The notes under the pieces: generated by a model
Databases searched by the model: none
Seen by the model: the letters and a program-made list of their open reading frames with translations, nothing else
What the model was told of the DNA's origin: nothing
Origin: an uncultured Muribaculaceae bacterium
GTDB lineage: Bacteria > Bacteroidota > Bacteroidia > Bacteroidales > Muribaculaceae
Assembly (NCBI GenBank): GCA_910584185.1
Contig: CAJTYC010000065.1
Span: 1 to 15,027, forward strand
Reading direction: 5' to 3'
Length of the DNA stretch: 15,027 bases
Part shown: positions 13,101-15,027 of the stretch, piece by piece
Layout of the letters: each line of letters starts with the position of its first letter
How positions within the stretch are numbered: the first letter of the stretch is position 1
Program-made: the position numbers and the translations under genes

Positions 13101-14903
13101 CTAAATTTCCTGGGACTCGGTTTTGGGCTTGGCCGGGCGACCACGTTTAGGCGTTGCCGGCTTTGATTTGGACGTGTACGTGGGTGCGCATCCTGAGGGT
13201 ATTTCGAATCCGAAGGCCTTGCAGATCTCAACCTGATCTCCCACAAAGGGCGTTATGAACTTCAGTTTTCCCTTATGCTCGATGCAACGGATTGTCCGCA
13301 TCTCGGCAAGCACGGATTCGGTTGAGTTGAACTTCTTGCGCAAGTAGGGGCTGGTTTCCCATTTATGTCTCACATACGAAGCGAGTATCAGTCCAATGAA
13401 ACATATGAACATACGGCCATGCTTGGAGGCTTCGGTCCAGCATCTTGTTCGGTCTTGATTAAGCGGACCTTTCTGGAGCTGGAAACATTTCTCCTGTTCA
13501 TCGCGCATGCCGTAATTGTCCATTGCCGCAATCGGATCCATATCGAGGCCGATTGTCTTGGAGGCGAAAAAGCCCGATGTGCGCAATCTCGTGTCTCTCT
13601 TTTCGGTATTGACGCTAAAGTCAGTGAGTTTATGTGTCTCGTTGTCGATGTCAAGCACCAGCATATTGAGCTGACGCTGAAGAGCCGCTTCATCGGAAAT
13701 TATATCTTCCGAGGATTTTATTGAATCCGCCGCGGCGAGTTGTTCCTCGATCTGCGTCTGCATGGTGGTGATGGCATTGGCTCGCCCCATAGGTGAGAAG
13801 TACAGATTGATTTTCAGCTTGTCGGCCTCTATTGTATTGTCGCCGTTGCCTTTTACAGCATACTTGCAGTCATATTGCTTATAGAACAGCTCGCTTTTGG
13901 CATCGTAGCTCATGCCTTCGGGGATACCGGAGCTGAGGTCTATCTTCTTGATTTCTTTCAGCACATCTCCCTGCCCTACCTTGACACTCGTAATAACCTT
14001 CTGTCTCTTGGATATATATAGTTCCAGATTCTTCATTGACTCATATCCACGGTCGGTTATGAGTATGAGGTTTCGGAACCCGGCATGTTCAAGCTCTTTC
14101 ATTATCAGCTCCACAGTGCGGCTATCCGGCATATTGCCCGCAAGTTCCAGATAGAATATTGGCATATGTGACGTCAGGGAATAGACGACTACCTCGACCG
14201 TCTGCCGCAAAGGCAGATGTTCCTTGTTGCGCCCCCATCGGATATCCACGAGGTTGAATCCGTATGTCGAGATGCTCGTTGAGTCAACCGCACAAAGCTC
14301 ACCCTTGCCTACCCGGGCAGCGCGACATCGGAACATATCCATGCGGTTCTGTTCCGTAATTGACTGGGTCAGAAGTGTCACCTTCTTTGGGGTAAGACTG
14401 ATCTCCGTGGGAGCCTTCACCTCTTTCTGCCATCGTGACAGCTGCGAGTACGACAGATTGTCAATGAAAGGGAAATATGCCATGGTAAGCACCTCGTTAG
14501 TCTTCTCAGGATTATTGTCAAACACTTTCATCAGGTCGTCCTTGACACCGGTCTCCTCGGCCACTCTGTCAAGAAACCACGTCGCACCATACTGGCGGTC
14601 AACGTCATCCTTGTCGTATTCCACCCGACCCCGGCGGCTCTCACCCCGGCCTTTGGCTTCCGAGAGCACAAGGTCCTTGGGAAATATGAGCTTGGCCCGT
14701 TCCGCTGGGAAAGCGTTGAAATACGTGGTGTTCGGATGGAACACATTGTCCTTGTCAATGCTGCCCCAGTGCTTATGGCGGTATTGTTTCTTACCGTCGG
14801 TTCCCACCACGGCTATTTTGGTGGACGCGTATCGGCGTCCATTGTTGGTATGTATGATGATCTTGTACGGAGTCTCCTCCTTAATGGGTCTTCCTGTTCG
14901 CAT
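13101..14903 (-). CDS. IS1634-family-like DDE transposase
   Basis: The protein has 600 residues from the ATG at 14903, beginning MRTGRPIKEETPYK. The frame is open to an ATG at 14966, but a promoter sits inside that extension, so the shorter start is preferred. The large size, the DDE layout D207 (LCAVDSTS), D284 (LILITDRGYESM) and E471 in YGMRDEQEKCFQLQKGPL, and the long insertion between the second Asp and the Glu fit the IS1634 group of the IS4 superfamily. The C-terminus carries KRGRPAK, an AT-hook-like DNA-binding motif. It appears intact and possibly active. The stop lies within the left end of the element. Confidence 0.87.
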   Translation of the reverse strand: MRTGRPIKEETPYKIIIHTNNGRRYASTKIAVVGTDGKKQYRHKHWGSIDKDNVFHPNTTYFNAFPAERAKLIFPKDLVLSEAKGRGESRRGRVEYDKDDVDRQYGATWFLDRVAEETGVKDDLMKVFDNNPEKTNEVLTMAYFPFIDNLSYSQLSRWQKEVKAPTEISLTPKKVTLLTQSITEQNRMDMFRCRAARVGKGELCAVDSTSISTYGFNLVDIRWGRNKEHLPLRQTVEVVVYSLTSHMPIFYLELAGNMPDSRTVELIMKELEHAGFRNLILITDRGYESMKNLELYISKRQKVITSVKVGQGDVLKEIKKIDLSSGIPEGMSYDAKSELFYKQYDCKYAVKGNGDNTIEADKLKINLYFSPMGRANAITTMQTQIEEQLAAADSIKSSEDIISDEAALQRQLNMLVLDIDNETHKLTDFSVNTEKRDTRLRTSGFFASKTIGLDMDPIAAMDNYGMRDEQEKCFQLQKGPLNQDRTRCWTEASKHGRMFICFIGLILASYVRHKWETSPYLRKKFNSTESVLAEMRTIRCIEHKGKLKFITPFVGDQVEICKAFGFEIPSGCAPTYTSKSKPATPKRGRPAKPKTESQEI

Positions 14904-14923
14904 GCCGGTTATATTTACGGGTA

Positions 14924-14955
14924 CAAATATAACCATAAATATTGACATTAACAAA
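14924..14955 (-). promoter_or_regulatory. Promoter of the IS1634-like transposase
   Basis: On the minus strand TTTG (14952-14955) and TATATTTG (14924-14931) are separated by 20 bases, an exact match to the Bacteroides-type TTTG-N19-21-TAnnTTTG promoter. Transcription would start near 14917, about 14 bases ahead of the ATG at 14903, which settles the choice of start. Confidence 0.7.
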
Positions 14956-15027
14956 TATTTAACCAATTATTTTTCAACAATACTTCGGTTATTTTTTGAG
15001 AGTTTGTTAACGGCTCCGAGGAGCCAA

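Larger units (their letters stand above)
13091..14998. mobile_element. IS1634-like insertion sequence (about 1.9 kb)
   Basis: One large transposase gene lies between imperfect inverted ends. The left end reads CAAAAAGTACCTAA from 13091; the right end, read inward on the minus strand from 14998, is CAAAAAATAACCGAA. They match at most positions with one gap. I see no clear short target duplication; IS1634 members can make long or variable ones, so the outer limits are approximate. After it, 14999-15027 holds only a GGCTC/GAGCC hairpin at 15012-15025. Confidence 0.75.

Noticed and set aside
9414..14998. A composite transposon with the protease island as cargo
   Set aside because: The two elements belong to different families with different inverted repeats, so they cannot act together as matched ends. 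Independent insertions are more likely.

Overview
The window looks like chromosome from a gut-type Bacteroidales bacterium, possibly Muribaculaceae-like; the family is inference. Evidence: several start sites lie behind the Bacteroidota -7 consensus TAnnTTTG, starts lack Shine-Dalgarno sequences, and the gene set is typical of the order (a DUF4954 hexapeptide-repeat protein, a lipoprotein-like OmpH/Skp, paired PepD dipeptidases, a PF11860-type muramidase lipoprotein, an IS1634-type element). I saw no rRNA, tRNA or CRISPR array.

Layout. (1) 1-4100, minus strand: a short membrane-peptide ORF and an OmpH/Skp-like lipoprotein behind a promoter at about 4077-4084, then hflX, then the DUF4954 gene. 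An eight-unit heptamer repeat separates hflX from the DUF4954 gene and runs through the hflX stop codon. A second, octamer repeat lies just past the DUF4954 gene. (2) 4128-8016, plus strand, divergent from (1): pepD copy 1, a muramidase lipoprotein overlapping it by ATGA, and pepD copy 2, closed by a 17-bp-stem terminator. (3) 8060-9380: a NYN-domain nuclease-like protein, a small lipoprotein and a hairpin. (4) 9414-10736: an IS4-superfamily insertion sequence. (5) 10737-11256: no convincing protein gene, but a TAACTTTG promoter followed by several long-range complementary segments, best read as a structured non-coding RNA or a long structured leader. (6) 11257-13081: an AT-rich two-gene island with a 109-residue protein of unknown family and a secreted HtrA/trypsin-like protease. 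(7) 13091-14998: an IS1634-like element, ending near the window edge.

The left two-thirds is ordinary chromosomal housekeeping. The part from 9414 to the end is a variable locus: two unrelated insertion sequences bracket the RNA candidate and the AT-rich protease island. The two most interesting unexplained signals are the structured RNA (about 10887-11210, with possible competing pairings up to the start codon at 11257) and the heptamer array at 1880-1935.
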